Shown piece by piece: positions 4,846 to 5,588 of a DNA stretch of 5,588 nt. Numbering within the stretch: position 1 is the first letter of the stretch; each line of letters begins with the position of its first letter. The notes under the pieces were generated by a model that saw only the letters and a program-made list of their open reading frames with translations, did not search any database and was not told where the DNA came from. A program made the translations under genes and the position numbers. This DNA comes from Haloarcula sp. Lineage in GTDB: Archaea; Halobacteriota; Halobacteria; Halobacteriales; Haloarculaceae. The DNA is taken from contig JAQCNK010000292.1 in assembly GCA_028275075.1 (NCBI GenBank), forward strand, positions 1-5,588. Reading direction: 5' to 3'.

Positions 4846-5588
4846 ATGCGCGTTGTCACCCTGTTGCCGTCCGCCACGGAGATCGTCTACGCGCTTGGGG
4901 TCGAGCCGGTCGGGGTCTCACACGAGTGTGACTATCCGCCGGCGGCCCGCGAGCGCCCTGCCGTCAACCGCTCCCGCGTGGATCCCGAGGCGTCGAGCAG
5001 CGAGATAAACGAGCAGGTCGCTGAAGCCGAGGCGGGGGAAGGAGTGTACGCGGTTGATCGCGAAGCCCTCGCGTCAGTCGATCCGGATGTGATCATCACG
5101 CAGGGCGTCTGTGATGTCTGTGCTGTCGACCACGTATTAGTCGAGGAGGCTGTCACAGAACTGGGACTGGACGCTGACGTACTCACGCTCGATATCCACA
5201 GCCTCGACGGCCTCTTCGAGAGTATTCACCGCGTCGGCGCAGCCATCGACTGCAGCCGACGCGCGACCGAACTCGTCGCGAACCTGCGAGAGCGAGTGGC
5301 GGCCGTCGAGGCGACCGCTGCCCGGGCGAGCGAGACGCCGACGGTCGCCGTCTTGGACTGGCTGGACCCGGTTATGGTCGCGGGCCACTGGGTTCCCGAA
5401 ATGATCGAACTCGCTGGCGGCGAGTACGGGATGGCCGACCACGGTGCACACTCACGGCCCCGCGAGTGGGGCGAGGTCACGGCGTACGACCCCGACGTGC
5501 TGGTGGCTGCCCCGTGTGGCTTCGATATCGAACAGAGCCAGGAAAATCTCGGCGACGTGACCGAACGGCCGGGGTTCGACGACCTCCA
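4846..5588 (+). CDS. BtuF-like cobalamin/metal-chelate binding protein (3' end outside window)
   Basis: An open frame of 247 codons runs off the window end. The protein belongs to the periplasmic-binding-fold family of vitamin B12 and iron-chelate binding proteins (BtuF/FepB type, COG0614). Recognisable parts are MRVVTLLPSATEIVYALG at the start, HECDYP (26-31), the DPDVIITQGVCDVCAV strand (79-94) and YDPDVLVAAPCGFD (214-227). The LPSATEI/HECDYP/CDVCAV set marks the subgroup usually annotated as cobalamin-binding protein. Unlike classical BtuF there is no signal peptide or lipobox at the N-terminus, so it may act in the cytoplasm. This is usual for the subgroup as I remember it. The start is fixed by the TATA box about 26 bp upstream. 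The family is about 280-300 residues long, so some 40-50 residues are missing at the edge. The ligand is inferred, not shown. Confidence 0.93.
   Translation, partial: MRVVTLLPSATEIVYALGVEPVGVSHECDYPPAARERPAVNRSRVDPEASSSEINEQVAEAEAGEGVYAVDREALASVDPDVIITQGVCDVCAVDHVLVEEAVTELGLDADVLTLDIHSLDGLFESIHRVGAAIDCSRRATELVANLRERVAAVEATAARASETPTVAVLDWLDPVMVAGHWVPEMIELAGGEYGMADHGAHSRPREWGEVTAYDPDVLVAAPCGFDIEQSQENLGDVTERPGFDDL

Noticed and set aside
1..5588. tRNA, rRNA, CRISPR array or defence system
   Set aside because: I saw no cloverleaf with a TTCRA-type loop, no rRNA segments, no regularly spaced direct repeats and no defence-type domains on either strand.

Overview
The window looks like chromosome from a haloarchaeon, with Haloarcula-type relatives the best guess. 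The DNA is GC-rich and the proteins are strongly acidic and lysine-poor. Most genes have a TATA-like element about 26 bp before the ATG and no Shine-Dalgarno, which is the leaderless pattern of haloarchaea. Several products belong to recognisable haloarchaeal or archaeal families. The genus is an inference.

Layout. A shared promoter at 48-58 drives a plus-strand zinc-ribbon protein (81-911) with a long acidic linker, and possibly a divergent gene whose first nine codons lie at 1-27. A DUF5611-type protein follows (1053-1445, +). A 390-bp gap (1446-1835) without a convincing gene is rich in hairpins, including an 83-bp imperfect palindrome. A minus-strand ABC-2 exporter operon comes next, read from right to left: ATPase (2732-3676), then permease (1836-2735). 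The two genes share a GTGA overlap and the permease has a textbook Shine-Dalgarno. Between this operon and the next gene is an 82-94 bp MITE-like palindrome (about 3739-3832). Half of a related repeat abuts the far end of the operon (1805-1833). Next on the minus strand are sepF (3835-4194), the membrane anchor for FtsZ, and a PUA-domain RNA-binding protein (4270-4752). Divergent from these, a BtuF-like cobalamin/metal-chelate binding protein (4846 onward, +) runs off the window end.

How the genes work together. The ATPase and permease form one exporter of the YadG/YadH type, substrate unknown. SepF and the PUA protein are codirectional with a 75-bp gap, so they may be partly cotranscribed, but sepF has its own promoter-like sequence and a perfect 9-bp inverted repeat just upstream. 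The remaining genes have no visible functional link to each other.

I found no strong case for a new multi-gene system. The most worthwhile non-coding signals are the two palindromic elements, the repeats bracketing the ABC operon, the sepF upstream palindrome and the bidirectional TATA box.
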